The translations under genes and the position numbers were made by a program. The notes beneath the pieces are model-generated. The model saw only the letters and a list, made by a program, of their open reading frames with translations. It ran no database searches and was not told the origin of the DNA. A stretch of DNA of 64,000 bases from Chitinophaga tropicalis (GTDB lineage Bacteria; Bacteroidota; Bacteroidia; Chitinophagales; Chitinophagaceae): assembly GCF_009758205.1 (NCBI RefSeq), contig NZ_WRXN01000002.1:248001-312000 (forward strand), in the 5' to 3' direction. The number at the start of each line of letters is the position of its first letter. Position 1 is the first letter of the stretch. Of this stretch, positions 27,189 through 35,919 are shown piece by piece.

Positions 27189-27887
27189 ATGCACCATTTA
27201 TCCTTTAAACTGAAGAAGGCTTTTCTGGGCCTGTCTCTCTTTGTCTTCATAACCGGTATTTCCTACTATACTTACAAATTCATTACAGTCAATAAGCACT
27301 ATACGTATTTATTAAACCCACAGTATAATGAGCAAACAGATCTCCAGTCTGCTTATGAGATAAAGGGTAATATCGTGATGCTTGGGAATTCTCTTGTATA
27401 CCGGGTACACTGGAACGAATTGCTTGGAAGGTCGGATGTTATTAACCGTGGAATAGGATCAGATATTATGGCAGGCTATCTTACCAGGTTACAGTACGTG
27501 TTTAATGTAAACCCAAAGATCTGCTTTGTTGAAGGTGGTATTAATGATCTTGCTAAAGATATAGCAATTGATACTATCGTGTATAATATGCGGCGGTTAA
27601 CTGATACTTTGGAGTGTCACAATATTAAGGTCGTCCTTAATTCAACGATCCATGTTGCCGCTAGCTATCCCAATAGTGAGGAGGTAAACAATAAAGTGAA
27701 GGAGCTTAATAAGAGAATGAAACTTGAATTCCCCAATAACACAATTATCGATTTGAATGGAATTATTGCTCCAAACGAAGTATTAGAAGCTCCTTACGCC
27801 CAGAAAGATGGTATTCACCTGACAAGTAAAGCATATCTGATCTGGAAAGACAAAATACTATTGACGTTGCATAATGCGCAGATTTAA
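27189..27887 (+). CDS. Membrane-anchored SGNH/GDSL-type hydrolase
   Basis: 232 residues. An N-terminal hydrophobic segment (FLGLSLFVFITGISYYTYKF) serves as signal anchor. The SGNH blocks are present: block I IVMLGNSLVYR (Ser nucleophile, in GNS rather than GDS), block II Gly in NRGIGSD, block III GGIND with Asn, and block V DGIHLT with the Asp-His pair. Such enzymes deacylate lipids or sugars (platelet-activating-factor acetylhydrolase-like). The gene is monocistronic: 248 bp precede it and a terminator follows at 27899. Confidence 0.85.
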   Translation: MHHLSFKLKKAFLGLSLFVFITGISYYTYKFITVNKHYTYLLNPQYNEQTDLQSAYEIKGNIVMLGNSLVYRVHWNELLGRSDVINRGIGSDIMAGYLTRLQYVFNVNPKICFVEGGINDLAKDIAIDTIVYNMRRLTDTLECHNIKVVLNSTIHVAASYPNSEEVNNKVKELNKRMKLEFPNNTIIDLNGIIAPNEVLEAPYAQKDGIHLTSKAYLIWKDKILLTLHNAQI

Positions 27888-27898
27888 TATTAATGATT

Positions 27899-27926
27899 GA
27901 AAAAAGTACCGACGTCGGTGCTTTTT
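27899..27926. terminator. Terminator after the SGNH hydrolase gene
   Basis: A perfect 12-bp palindrome ACCGACGTCGGT (27908-27919), extended by near-pairs, is preceded by a run of A and followed by TTTTT, so it can work in both directions. It lies just behind the stop at 27887. Confidence 0.8.
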
Positions 27927-28039
27927 ATCCGGTTAAATGTCTATTTTAAATATTATTTGTAGCTGCTTTTTTCAACATTACCCTAAAAACAAATATTGTA
28001 ACCATTGTTAGCATAGTAACCATAAAAATCACCATTAAT

Positions 28040-29200
28040 ATGAGGAACTATTTATTATTATGCCTGTGTATTTACTTTAACCTGGCTTCTTACGCTCAGA
28101 CAAACACATTGCCCGGCACAGGTAATGTAGGGATCAATACCATATCCCCGCAGTACAATCTTGATGTGAATGGCACAACGAACACTAGTAATCTGCTTAT
28201 CAACCGGCAGCTGGTTTTTGCCATGCCCACAAACGACAATCCGGAGAAAGGATTTTTCAATCCGCTCTTTCCCGGCTTAAGAACTGGCAGACGTTTACAT
28301 TGGGATGAACAGTTTGACACATCTTTGAACGGTATCATTGTCTATAACAATGTAAACAATGGCAATGTGACTATCAACAGGAAACAGTTAGCAAATTTAC
28401 CCAACACTTCAGGTTTCTGCTTGGAGATAAAAGGAACAGGTCCTGCTAGTCCGCAACAGGGAGGGTATTATCAGGGGTTCAATATGAAACTGAATAAAAC
28501 CTATGTGCATGTCTTTCGGGCAAAGGTCCCGATAGGCTATACGGTAACAAATAACAGCAATTCATTTGGAACTGGCGGCTCCCGCTATTGGATCACCAGT
28601 ACTGCTGGCACAGGCAAATGGGAAGAGTATGCTTATGTCGTTTCAACCGGCAATTCCGGAACACCTGGAACAGGAGGGCATGTATACCTCAGCGGCCCCA
28701 CTCCAACAGTAGATAATCCTCTGGTATGGCATGTGGCTTCTTCATCCGTATTTGATGTTACAAGTACCGGCGATGACCTCATTCGAAACCAGGCGAGTGC
28801 CGATCAGATAGGAAATGTCCGGATCAGTGGTAACGGCTTTTTTGGGGGTAATATAGGCGTTGGAACCGTTGACACAAAGGGATATAAATTAGGCGTAAAC
28901 GGTGCGGCCATATTTGGAAAAGCAGTGGTCAGAAACTATGGCAGCTGGCCGGATTATGTATTCGAAGAAAACTATAAGCTTCCCCCTTTATCGGAGATAG
29001 AAAGCTATGTAAAGAGAGAGAAACATCTTCCCGGTCTTGCATCCGCAAAAGAAATTGAGAGAGATGGAATGGACGTCCTGAGTACCAACAAGGCATTAAC
29101 AGAACTGGTAGAACAAATGACCCTCCGGCTTATTGAAATGGATAAATCCCTGCAAGTTTTAAAGGAAAAAGTAAAAGCCCTGGAAGCAGAAAGGGAGTAA
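28040..29200 (+). CDS. Secreted surface protein with tail-fibre-like C-terminus
   Basis: 386 residues with a signal peptide (MRNYLLLCLCIYFNLASYAQ). After it comes the motif GNVGINTISPQYNLDVNG, typical of Bacteroidota proteins modelled on tail-fibre shafts, and the motif returns near residue 270 (NIGVGTVDTKGYKLGVNGAA). The C-terminus has the widespread block DYVFEENYKLPPLSEIESYV, KHLPGLASAKEIE, then a coiled coil (MTLRLIEMDKSLQVLKEKVK). Such proteins are thought to form trimeric fibres on the surface. A middle beta-sandwich (about 120-230) may bind carbohydrate. It stands alone, with a hairpin before the convergent next gene. Confidence 0.75.
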   Translation: MRNYLLLCLCIYFNLASYAQTNTLPGTGNVGINTISPQYNLDVNGTTNTSNLLINRQLVFAMPTNDNPEKGFFNPLFPGLRTGRRLHWDEQFDTSLNGIIVYNNVNNGNVTINRKQLANLPNTSGFCLEIKGTGPASPQQGGYYQGFNMKLNKTYVHVFRAKVPIGYTVTNNSNSFGTGGSRYWITSTAGTGKWEEYAYVVSTGNSGTPGTGGHVYLSGPTPTVDNPLVWHVASSSVFDVTSTGDDLIRNQASADQIGNVRISGNGFFGGNIGVGTVDTKGYKLGVNGAAIFGKAVVRNYGSWPDYVFEENYKLPPLSEIESYVKREKHLPGLASAKEIERDGMDVLSTNKALTELVEQMTLRLIEMDKSLQVLKEKVKALEAERE

Positions 29201-29356
29201 CCGGCATTAATAAAGTGGCTATATGAAAAGACAAAAATGGGCTTTGTCAAAGGCATTGCCAATGACAATATTACACTAAATTTCGTTACTTGCACTTCCT
29301 ATAGAATGAAATTATACACTACACTTCAAATTGGCGAGCATCACGTAAATAACTGT

Positions 29357-29391
29357 GAAGAGACTGTCTCCCAACCAGAGACAGTCTCTTC
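29357..29391. terminator. 14-bp stem between convergent genes
   Basis: Perfect 14-bp inverted repeat (arms 29357-29370 and 29378-29391, 7-base loop) between the stops of convergent genes at 29200 and 29434. There is no strong T run on either side, but position and stem strength suggest a bidirectional terminator. Confidence 0.65.
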
Positions 29392-29433
29392 GCTAAAAAG
29401 ATCCCATATTTGAACTGGACTTTAAAGGATAAT

Positions 29434-30447
29434 CTATTCCTTTCTCAAAATCGGCGCCACCTTCGTCCCAATTAACTCAATTGATTTCATCAGTTTATCA
29501 TGCGGAAGATGTGCACTATCCATTTGAAATGTAAACCTGCTGATCCCTCCAAGCGCTTCACTATGCCGCAGTATCTTTTCCGCCACTTCTTCCGGACCAC
29601 CAACCAATAAAGCTCCTCTTGGGCCATTCTGCGCATCAAAATGAGCGCGGCTCACTGGCGGCCAGCCACGCTCTTTACCAATTTCAGTGAACGTTTTAGC
29701 ATAACCAGGATAAAATCCTTCCTCAGCTTCATACCGGGTAGCCGCTACATAACCAAGGGAATGCACACCCACTTTTAGTGAAGACGGATCATGCCCGGCT
29801 TTTATTCCCGCTTCTCTGTAAAGATCAACCAACGGACGGAAGCGATGTGTTTCTCCTCCTATTATAGCTACCATTAACGGCAGACCAAGGAGACCGGCGC
29901 GGATGAACGACTCTGGAGTACCACCCACGCCCAGCCAGACCGGCAATTGTTTCTGCACCGGGCGCGGATAAATTCCCTGCCCTGTTAACGCCGGACGGAA
30001 CTTCCCCTGCCAGGTTATAAACTCATTGTCACGGATCTTTAGCAGGAGCTCCAGCTTTTCTGTGAAAAGTGCATTATAATCATCAAGGTCAAAACCGAAA
30101 AGAGGGTAAGAGTCCACAAACGACCCTCTGCCCACAACCATTTCAGAGCGCCCGTTAGATAGCAGATCAATTGTAGCCGCACTTTGAAATACCCTTACAG
30201 GATCGGCTGAGCTTAATACTGTAACAGCGCTTGTTAGCCGGATGTTTTTCGTCCTTGCTGCAGCTGCCCCCAGGATAATCTGCGGCGCCGAGTCCAGGAA
30301 TTCCTTCCGGTGATGTTCTCCCACGCCAAACACGTCCAGGCCTACCTGGTCTGCATGTTCGATCTTATCAATTAATTGATTCAATGATTCAGCACCATTA
30401 GCCTGAAAGGGCTGTATCATTGCAAAACTGTCAATTCCAATTTCCAT
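29434..30447 (-). CDS. LLM class flavin-dependent oxidoreductase
   Basis: 337 residues with the luciferase-like monooxygenase pattern: FGVGEHHRKEFLDSAPQIIL, TSAVTVLSSADPVRVFQ, VVGRGSFVDSYPLFG and LPVWLGVGGTPESF. These enzymes use reduced FMN and oxygen on small organic molecules; the substrate is unknown. The gene lies 33 bp downstream of the pirin gene on the same strand, so they probably form a two-gene stress or detoxification operon. The N-terminus and length are normal for the family. Confidence 0.92.
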   Translation of the reverse strand: MEIGIDSFAMIQPFQANGAESLNQLIDKIEHADQVGLDVFGVGEHHRKEFLDSAPQIILGAAAARTKNIRLTSAVTVLSSADPVRVFQSAATIDLLSNGRSEMVVGRGSFVDSYPLFGFDLDDYNALFTEKLELLLKIRDNEFITWQGKFRPALTGQGIYPRPVQKQLPVWLGVGGTPESFIRAGLLGLPLMVAIIGGETHRFRPLVDLYREAGIKAGHDPSSLKVGVHSLGYVAATRYEAEEGFYPGYAKTFTEIGKERGWPPVSRAHFDAQNGPRGALLVGGPEEVAEKILRHSEALGGISRFTFQMDSAHLPHDKLMKSIELIGTKVAPILRKE

Positions 30448-30480
30448 TTTAGTTAACTCCTTTTATCAGTTTCCGAAAGA

Positions 30481-31356
30481 TCATTTAACATAAGTGATCT
30501 TCCCATATTTTCCCGAGTGAAAATCTTTGTATGCCTCCGCAATCTCCTGCATTGTATTCATGACGAACGGCCCCTGTGCGGTGATCGGTTCTGCATAAGG
30601 TTCTCCGCCAAACAGGATAATATCTGCTGCAAGGCCGGAAGTATTAGCGATCTCTATTGTTCCATCCTGCCTGTCAAATTCAATAAATTCTCCCGCATCA
30701 AATGTAGTGTCATTAATTATTACCTCATGTAACGGGAGGAACGCGGCATATTCCAATCCTTTTTCTGTTGGCATAGAAAACTGCTTCCCTTCATTCAGAT
30801 GAATATGGTACAAATACTGTTTACTGTACGCAGGTATTTTTGAAACCAGGTTCTCATACGCTCCGGCAATCACTTTCAACCAGCCCCTGTCTTCACTCAG
30901 CATCATTTTCAGAACTTCATCAGCATGAACGGAAAGATATTCCGGAGCTTCTATCTTAACCTTTGCCGGAAGATTGATCCAGAACTGAAAACCGTGCATA
31001 GAAGGATTATCAGTCCGGGAATCCGGATTTATCGTTTCATCATGGATGATCCCGTTGCCCGCTTTCATCCACTGAACACCACCGGAAAAGACTTTTGCAT
31101 GATTACCGCGACTGTCAAAATGTTCTCCTTCACCATTGAGAACATAAGTAAGTGTAGCAATACCCCGATGAGGATGCGCTCCTGTTCCCTTCTGCATCAA
31201 GGTTTCCCCAGGCATTCTGCTGAAAGGCCCCAGGTGGTCCAGGAAAACAAAGGGACCAACAGCATCCGCATAGCGGTTCGGCAATATACGGTGGATCGGA
31301 ATTCTTCCAATATCTGCCCTGTAACCTTGTGATGAAAAACTGATTTCTTTTTTCAT
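30481..31356 (-). CDS. Pirin family protein
   Basis: 291 residues with the bicupin pirin fold. Metal ligands are visible in GAHPHRGIATLTY and in GNGIIHDE with the conserved MKAGNG before it. Pirins in bacteria act as redox-sensitive iron proteins or quercetinases; which applies here is not evident. It heads an operon with the flavin oxidoreductase. A good -7 box (TAACTTTG) is found about 95 bp upstream at 31451-31458, and the Crp/Fnr-type regulator gene lies just beyond, so regulation by that protein is possible. Confidence 0.92.
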   Translation of the reverse strand: MKKEISFSSQGYRADIGRIPIHRILPNRYADAVGPFVFLDHLGPFSRMPGETLMQKGTGAHPHRGIATLTYVLNGEGEHFDSRGNHAKVFSGGVQWMKAGNGIIHDETINPDSRTDNPSMHGFQFWINLPAKVKIEAPEYLSVHADEVLKMMLSEDRGWLKVIAGAYENLVSKIPAYSKQYLYHIHLNEGKQFSMPTEKGLEYAAFLPLHEVIINDTTFDAGEFIEFDRQDGTIEIANTSGLAADIILFGGEPYAEPITAQGPFVMNTMQEIAEAYKDFHSGKYGKITYVK

Positions 31357-31450
31357 GGCATTGTATTTATTAAACAGAAGCCAACAGTTGTCTTTCTATT
31401 TAAAAAGCTCTGAACTATTTGATGTTGATGATAACATTCATTTACAAGCC

Positions 31451-31458
31451 CAAAGTTA
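31451..31458 (-). promoter_or_regulatory. Candidate -7 box of the pirin operon
   Basis: On the minus strand TAACTTTG matches TAnnTTTG exactly. It gives a leader of about 90 bases before the pirin start. No clear -33 TTTG is seen. Confidence 0.35.
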
Positions 31459-31493
31459 CATCCGGCAGCAAGCCCGGAACGATGACCTTTGAT

Positions 31494-31520
31494 AAAAAAA
31501 AACGTTGACAAATGTCAACG
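31494..31520 (-). terminator. Intrinsic terminator of the Crp/Fnr-type gene
   Basis: On the minus strand an 8-bp stem CGTTGACA/TGTCAACG is followed immediately by nine T residues, 19 bp after the stop of the regulator gene. It separates that gene from the pirin operon. Confidence 0.88.
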
Positions 31521-31538
31521 GAAAAGAGGGGAGAAGGA

Positions 31539-32123
31539 CTATTTTTTCACTGAGCGTTGTCGCACACGGCTCAGTGTTTCTTTGGTAATACCAAGATAAG
31601 AGGCAATAAGGTGTTGCGGAAAGCGCTGCAAAAGCTCAGGATACCGGCTGGCCAGGTCAGCATAACGCTTTTCTGCAGAAAAGCTGATAGACGCTGTAAG
31701 CCTTTTTTGCGTAGCGATGGCATGTTTCTCATCCAGGGATTTTATTATCCCGTGCATGGCAGGAACACTATCTAACAATCCCAGGAAATCTGCTCTTGTA
31801 ATAACCAATAGGTCAGTGTCTTCCCAGGCGTCAATGTTGTATACGGAAGGAGTAAGCATCACCCAGCTCTCCCGGTCGCCTACCCACCAGTTTTCTATGG
31901 AAAGGTTAACAATGTGTTCAACCCCTTTATCATCCACACTGTATTGCCGCACAGCACCTTTCACGATGAACCCCATATATTTACAGACCTCGCCCTCCTG
32001 GAGAAAATACTGCTTTTTCCTTAAAGACCTGGGCTGAAAGGCTGAAGATAATATCTCAAACTCCTGGTCGGTCAGCGGAGCTGCTGAATATCTGTTAATA
32101 TAACTACGTAAGTATTCAAACAC
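31539..32123 (-). CDS. Crp/Fnr family transcriptional regulator
   Basis: About 194 residues: a cyclic-nucleotide-binding-like beta roll (KKQYFLQEGEVCKYMGFIVKGAVRQY) followed by a dimer helix and a C-terminal helix-turn-helix (RFPQHLIASYLGITKETLSRVRQ). Typical cAMP contact residues are not obvious, as in many Bacteroidota members. I placed the start at the GTG at 32123 because family members begin directly with a FEYLRSYI-like helix; an ATG at 32195 would add 24 atypical residues. The gene is divergent from the CE2 esterase and has its own terminator. The pirin/LLM operon next door is a likely target. Confidence 0.85.
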   Translation of the reverse strand: MFEYLRSYINRYSAAPLTDQEFEILSSAFQPRSLRKKQYFLQEGEVCKYMGFIVKGAVRQYSVDDKGVEHIVNLSIENWWVGDRESWVMLTPSVYNIDAWEDTDLLVITRADFLGLLDSVPAMHGIIKSLDEKHAIATQKRLTASISFSAEKRYADLASRYPELLQRFPQHLIASYLGITKETLSRVRQRSVKK

Positions 32124-32165
32124 ATGTAAATATACAAAAATGTTATATACCGGCGACTGCCAGCC

Positions 32166-32181
32166 ATTGTGATATAACAAT
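32166..32181. promoter_or_regulatory. Dyad resembling a Crp/Fnr operator
   Basis: ATTGT-N6-ACAAT is a perfect 5-bp-arm inverted repeat in the gap between the regulator gene and the divergent esterase gene. Its spacing fits a Crp/Fnr dimer site and suggests autoregulation; the binding protein is inferred from proximity. Confidence 0.4.
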
Positions 32182-32221
32182 AAAACATTGTACATTGCAA
32201 AACTTAAGAACTTAGCCAGGT

Positions 32222-33298
32222 ATGAAAAGACTGATCCTTGCCATTATTTGTTGCACGATATTCATTGCTACCAGCGCACAGAAGACCATTTCTCCGGGAA
32301 ACCCGTTATTAGCTGTAGAAGGGCGCACCTGGTTCCATAATGACAGCGCATTGGTATTATCCTGGCCGGGAACCAACGTTACTATCCGGTTTAAAGGAAC
32401 CGGTATCAGTGCTATATTGCAGGATACAGATACAGCCAACTATTACAATGTGATCATAGATGGTAAGGTCAAAAAGAGAATACATACAGATACCGCAAAG
32501 AAAACATATACCCTGGCATCCCGCCTCTCCAAAGGAGAACATACTGTACAGCTCTTTAAAATAACAGAATGGGATAAAGGAAACACTTACTGTTACGGTT
32601 TTAAGCTCAATCCAGGTACTCAGTTATTACCTCCCGCAGCACCTAAGAAAAGGAAGATAGAGTTCTTCGGCAACTCCATTACCTGCGGCTACGGAATAGA
32701 AGACAGCACAGGTAATGACTCCGGCCACGGCTATTTCGAGAATAACTACCTGACTTATGCGGCAATAACCGCCAGGCATTTCGATGCGCAGTATCATTGC
32801 ACTTCCAAAAGTGGCATAGGCATAATGCTAAGCTGGTTTCCATTGATCATGCCGGAAATGTATGACAGGACAAATCCTACAGATTCCAGCTCACACTGGG
32901 ATTTCAGTAAGTATACGCCCGATGTGGTGGTAATTAATCTCTTCCAGAACGACTCCTGGCTGGTAAACAAACCGGAACACGAACAGTTTAAATCCCGCTT
33001 CGGCACTCAAAAGCCGGACAGCAGTTTCATCGTAAATGCTTACGCGAAATTTGTTGCGAACGTCAGGAACAAATACCCTAACGCTTATATCATCTGCGCA
33101 CTCGGCAGCATGGACGCTACCCGCGGGGGAGCTCCCTGGCCGGGATATATACAAACAGCTGTAAGCGGATTAAACGATAAGAAGATACTGACGCATTTCT
33201 TCCCATATAAGAATACTCCCGGTCACCCGCGACTGGCAGAGCAGGCATCCATGGCTAAAGACCTGATCAGCTTTATTGAGCAGAATATAGTATGGTAG
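32222..33298 (+). CDS. CE2-type secreted carbohydrate esterase (SGNH)
   Basis: 358 residues with a signal peptide (MKRLILAIICCTIFIATSA). An N-terminal jelly-roll domain (about 25-140, with GRTWFHNDSALVLSWPGTNV) precedes an SGNH catalytic domain with the nucleophile in EFFGNSITCGYG, the NLFQNDSW block III equivalent and the catalytic His in TPGHPRLAEQ. This two-domain layout is that of carbohydrate esterase family 2, which removes acetyl groups from xylan or mannan in the periplasm or outside. It is monocistronic and its stop lies 1 bp from the convergent stop of preA. Confidence 0.88.
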   Translation: MKRLILAIICCTIFIATSAQKTISPGNPLLAVEGRTWFHNDSALVLSWPGTNVTIRFKGTGISAILQDTDTANYYNVIIDGKVKKRIHTDTAKKTYTLASRLSKGEHTVQLFKITEWDKGNTYCYGFKLNPGTQLLPPAAPKKRKIEFFGNSITCGYGIEDSTGNDSGHGYFENNYLTYAAITARHFDAQYHCTSKSGIGIMLSWFPLIMPEMYDRTNPTDSSSHWDFSKYTPDVVVINLFQNDSWLVNKPEHEQFKSRFGTQKPDSSFIVNAYAKFVANVRNKYPNAYIICALGSMDATRGGAPWPGYIQTAVSGLNDKKILTHFFPYKNTPGHPRLAEQASMAKDLISFIEQNIVW

Positions 33299-33299
33299 G

Positions 33300-34568
33300 T
33301 CAATGATCGTTCAACGGCAGGCCTCTCCGCTGAAATTCTTTCCAGTTGAGATATTCCGGCCCTTTCCGCTGTTCTACCATGGTAATACAATTGTCCACCG
33401 GGCAAACAAGCTTGCATAGGTTACACCCTACGCATTCATCTTCTTTGATGGCATAGGTATTATAAGGGTTGCCGTAGGAGAGGTTAATAGCCTGGTGAGA
33501 GCCGTCTTCACAGCTGATATAGCAAAGCCCGCAGTGGATACACTTTTCCTGGTTAATATTAGCTACAATATGGTAGTTGATATCCAGTTCCTCCCAATGC
33601 GTAAGTGTAGGTACAGACTTACCAATAAAGTCATTAATGGTCTTAAATCCCTTCTCATCCATCCAGTTATTCAGCCCTTCGCACATATCTTCTATAATAC
33701 GGAAGCCGTATTTCATAGCTGCAGTACACACCTGTAATGTTGTAGCGCCCAGCAGCATAAACTCTACCGCATCCTTCCAGGTTGTAATACCCCCTATACC
33801 TGAAACGGGTACACGGGAAGTAACAGGGTCCTGGCTGATGGTAGTCAGCATCTTCAATGCAATAGGCTTTACCGCAGGCCCGCAATAGCCGCCAAAAGTA
33901 GATTGCCCGCCCACATTAGGATTGGGAACGAAAGTATCCAGGTTGACTCCTGTAACAGATTGAATGGTATTGATAAGCGACAAAGCATCAGAGCCCGCCT
34001 GCACGGCCGCACGGCCTGTAGGTACAACCGAATGAACATTAGGCGTAAGCTTGGTAATAACAGGAATAGTAGCTGCCTCCATCACCCATTCCACCACCAT
34101 TCGCGCTATCTCCGGGTCCTGTCCAACGGCAGCGCCCATGCCACGTTCTGTCATTCCATGCGGACAACCAAAATTCAGTTCCAGGCCATGAGCGCCTGTG
34201 TCTTCCACCTGTTTGATCAGCTCATGCCAGCTCTCACGATTGTTATCTGCCATCAGGGAAACGATCATAGCCCTGTCAGGGAAAAGCCGTACACACTCCC
34301 TGATCTCTTTTAAATTAAGGTCCAGAGGTCTGTCACTGATCAACTCAATATTGTTAAACCCCATCATCCTGCTGCCATGATAATCTACAGAAGAATAACG
34401 GGAAGAAACGTTCTTGATCTGGCTGCCCAGGGTCTTCCATACAACACCGCCCCAGCCGGCTTCAAAAGCACGCAGCACATTCACTTTCTTATCTGTTGGC
34501 GGTGCACTGGCCAGCCAGAAAGGATTGGGGGATTTAATACCAAGAAAATCGGCTGATATATCTGCCAT
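33300..34568 (-). CDS. preA: NAD-dependent dihydropyrimidine dehydrogenase, subunit PreA
   Basis: 422 residues from the ATG at 34568, which fits the family N-terminus (ADISADFLGIKSPNPFWLAS); a longer frame would overlap preT. The FMN-binding DHOD-like barrel is followed by a ferredoxin-type domain with two 4Fe-4S motifs (CIHCGLCYISC and CVGCNLCKLVCPVDNC). With PreT it reduces uracil or thymine to the dihydro form using NADH. The active-site loop has Val (GAAVGQDPE) where mammalian DPD has Cys, and GGYCGPAVKPIAL has a Cys in the neighbouring loop; as far as I recall this is usual for bacterial PreA. Last gene of the operon, 4 bp after preT. Confidence 0.95.
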   Translation of the reverse strand: MADISADFLGIKSPNPFWLASAPPTDKKVNVLRAFEAGWGGVVWKTLGSQIKNVSSRYSSVDYHGSRMMGFNNIELISDRPLDLNLKEIRECVRLFPDRAMIVSLMADNNRESWHELIKQVEDTGAHGLELNFGCPHGMTERGMGAAVGQDPEIARMVVEWVMEAATIPVITKLTPNVHSVVPTGRAAVQAGSDALSLINTIQSVTGVNLDTFVPNPNVGGQSTFGGYCGPAVKPIALKMLTTISQDPVTSRVPVSGIGGITTWKDAVEFMLLGATTLQVCTAAMKYGFRIIEDMCEGLNNWMDEKGFKTINDFIGKSVPTLTHWEELDINYHIVANINQEKCIHCGLCYISCEDGSHQAINLSYGNPYNTYAIKEDECVGCNLCKLVCPVDNCITMVEQRKGPEYLNWKEFQRRGLPLNDH

Positions 34569-34572
34569 AAGA

Positions 34573-35910
34573 TTAGTCTTTAAACAGGTACTGTAATATT
34601 GCTTTAGCGCCATCTTTTCCAGCCTGCACAGCATCTACCACTTCTTTGCCTCCATTCACACAATCGCCGCCGGCAAAAACACCAGGTTTGCTGGTGTGAC
34701 TGTTGTTGATGGATAGTTTCCCCTGAGTATTATCCAGCGCATAGCAGTTCACCATCCGCTCATAAGGCATCTGCCCGGTAGCTTTGATCACCATATCAAC
34801 ATACAAACTAAAGGTCTCTCCGGTAGGCACTGGCGCCGGCCTGCCATACCCCGGGTCTTCCAGCTTCATCACCTCACATACAAGCGCTGTTACCTGCCCA
34901 TTCTCCCCCTTTATCTCTTTGGGGGCAGCCAGCCAGATGATCTTACACCCATCCAGTTTGGCAATATCCAGCTCTGCTTCTGTACAAGGCATCTCCTGCT
35001 GCGTTCTGCGATACACCAGGGTAACTTCGCTGGCTCCGAGCCGCCGGGCCTGTGTAGCGGCATCTATCGCCGTCATCCCCATGCCTATAACGGCCACTTT
35101 ATCACCCACAGGAACAGAGGGATAGCCACTATTACGGATGTCATAAATGAAACTGATGGCATCGGTAACGCCATGCAGCTCTTCTCCGGGGATAGCCAGC
35201 TGACGGGTAAGACCTACACCAAACGCCAGGTACACGGCATCATAAGCGCTCAATAACTGATCAATGGTGATATCCTTTCCCAGCTCTTTATTGTACTGGA
35301 TATCAATGCCGCCAATAGAAGTGATGAAATTAACTTCCGCCTCACAGAATTCAGGCGTGACCTTATACGCAGCAATACCGTAGGTCATTAGCCCGCCACC
35401 TTTGCTTTCTTTTTCATACACAGTCACATCAATGCCTTCGGCAGCTAATACATGGGCACAACTCAGTCCTGAAGGCCCAGCGCCCACAACTGCTACTCTC
35501 TTTCCTGTAGAGGGTTTACGGGTGAAGAGCGGCCATTTCTCTGCTATGGCCCTTTCTGTAGCATAGCGTTGCAAACGGGCAATATGTATAGGCTCTTCCT
35601 CCATCAGGTTATATACACAGGCGCCTTCGCAGAGCTTTTCTACCGGGCATACCTTTGAACAGCCGCCACCCATGATGTTAGCCGTCAGGATAGTATGTGC
35701 CGCACCTTTCAGGTTCTCTGTAGTGATCTGCTTAATGAACTTAGGTACATTAATACTGGTGGGACAACTTTTAGTACAGGGCGCATCATAGCAATACAGG
35801 CAGCGGTTGGCTTCTACCAGTGCGGCATCATGCGTTTCGAACGGAGGGTGTATATCACTGAACTGCCGTTCATATTCTTCTGCTGATAATCTGTTATTAC
35901 GTACTGCCAT
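34573..35910 (-). CDS. preT: Dihydropyrimidine dehydrogenase electron-transfer subunit PreT
   Basis: 445 residues, homologous to the GltD-type N-terminal half of mammalian dihydropyrimidine dehydrogenase. It shows the N-terminal Fe-S cysteines (CLYCYDAPCTKSCPTSI, then GGGCSKVCPVEKLCEGAC), an FAD-binding GAGPSGLSCAHVLAAEG and an NAD(P)-binding GMGMTAIDAATQARRLGA. It passes electrons from NAD(P)H to PreA. The gene is 9 bp from the ureidopropionase gene and 4 bp before preA, all on the minus strand, so the two subunits are made together. Confidence 0.95.
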   Translation of the reverse strand: MAVRNNRLSAEEYERQFSDIHPPFETHDAALVEANRCLYCYDAPCTKSCPTSINVPKFIKQITTENLKGAAHTILTANIMGGGCSKVCPVEKLCEGACVYNLMEEEPIHIARLQRYATERAIAEKWPLFTRKPSTGKRVAVVGAGPSGLSCAHVLAAEGIDVTVYEKESKGGGLMTYGIAAYKVTPEFCEAEVNFITSIGGIDIQYNKELGKDITIDQLLSAYDAVYLAFGVGLTRQLAIPGEELHGVTDAISFIYDIRNSGYPSVPVGDKVAVIGMGMTAIDAATQARRLGASEVTLVYRRTQQEMPCTEAELDIAKLDGCKIIWLAAPKEIKGENGQVTALVCEVMKLEDPGYGRPAPVPTGETFSLYVDMVIKATGQMPYERMVNCYALDNTQGKLSINNSHTSKPGVFAGGDCVNGGKEVVDAVQAGKDGAKAILQYLFKD

Positions 35911-35919
35911 AAGCGTAAT

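Noticed and set aside
23320..29365. 14-base inverted match between 23320-23333 and 29352-29365
   Set aside because: Matches of this length between the two strands are expected by chance several times in 64 kb; the flanks do not match.
33300..34568. Loss of an active-site Cys in PreA
   Set aside because: As far as I recall, bacterial PreA proteins commonly have Val at this place, so the change from the mammalian enzyme is probably normal.
34569..34634. Longer N-terminus of PreA
   Set aside because: It would overlap preT, and the family start is at 34568.
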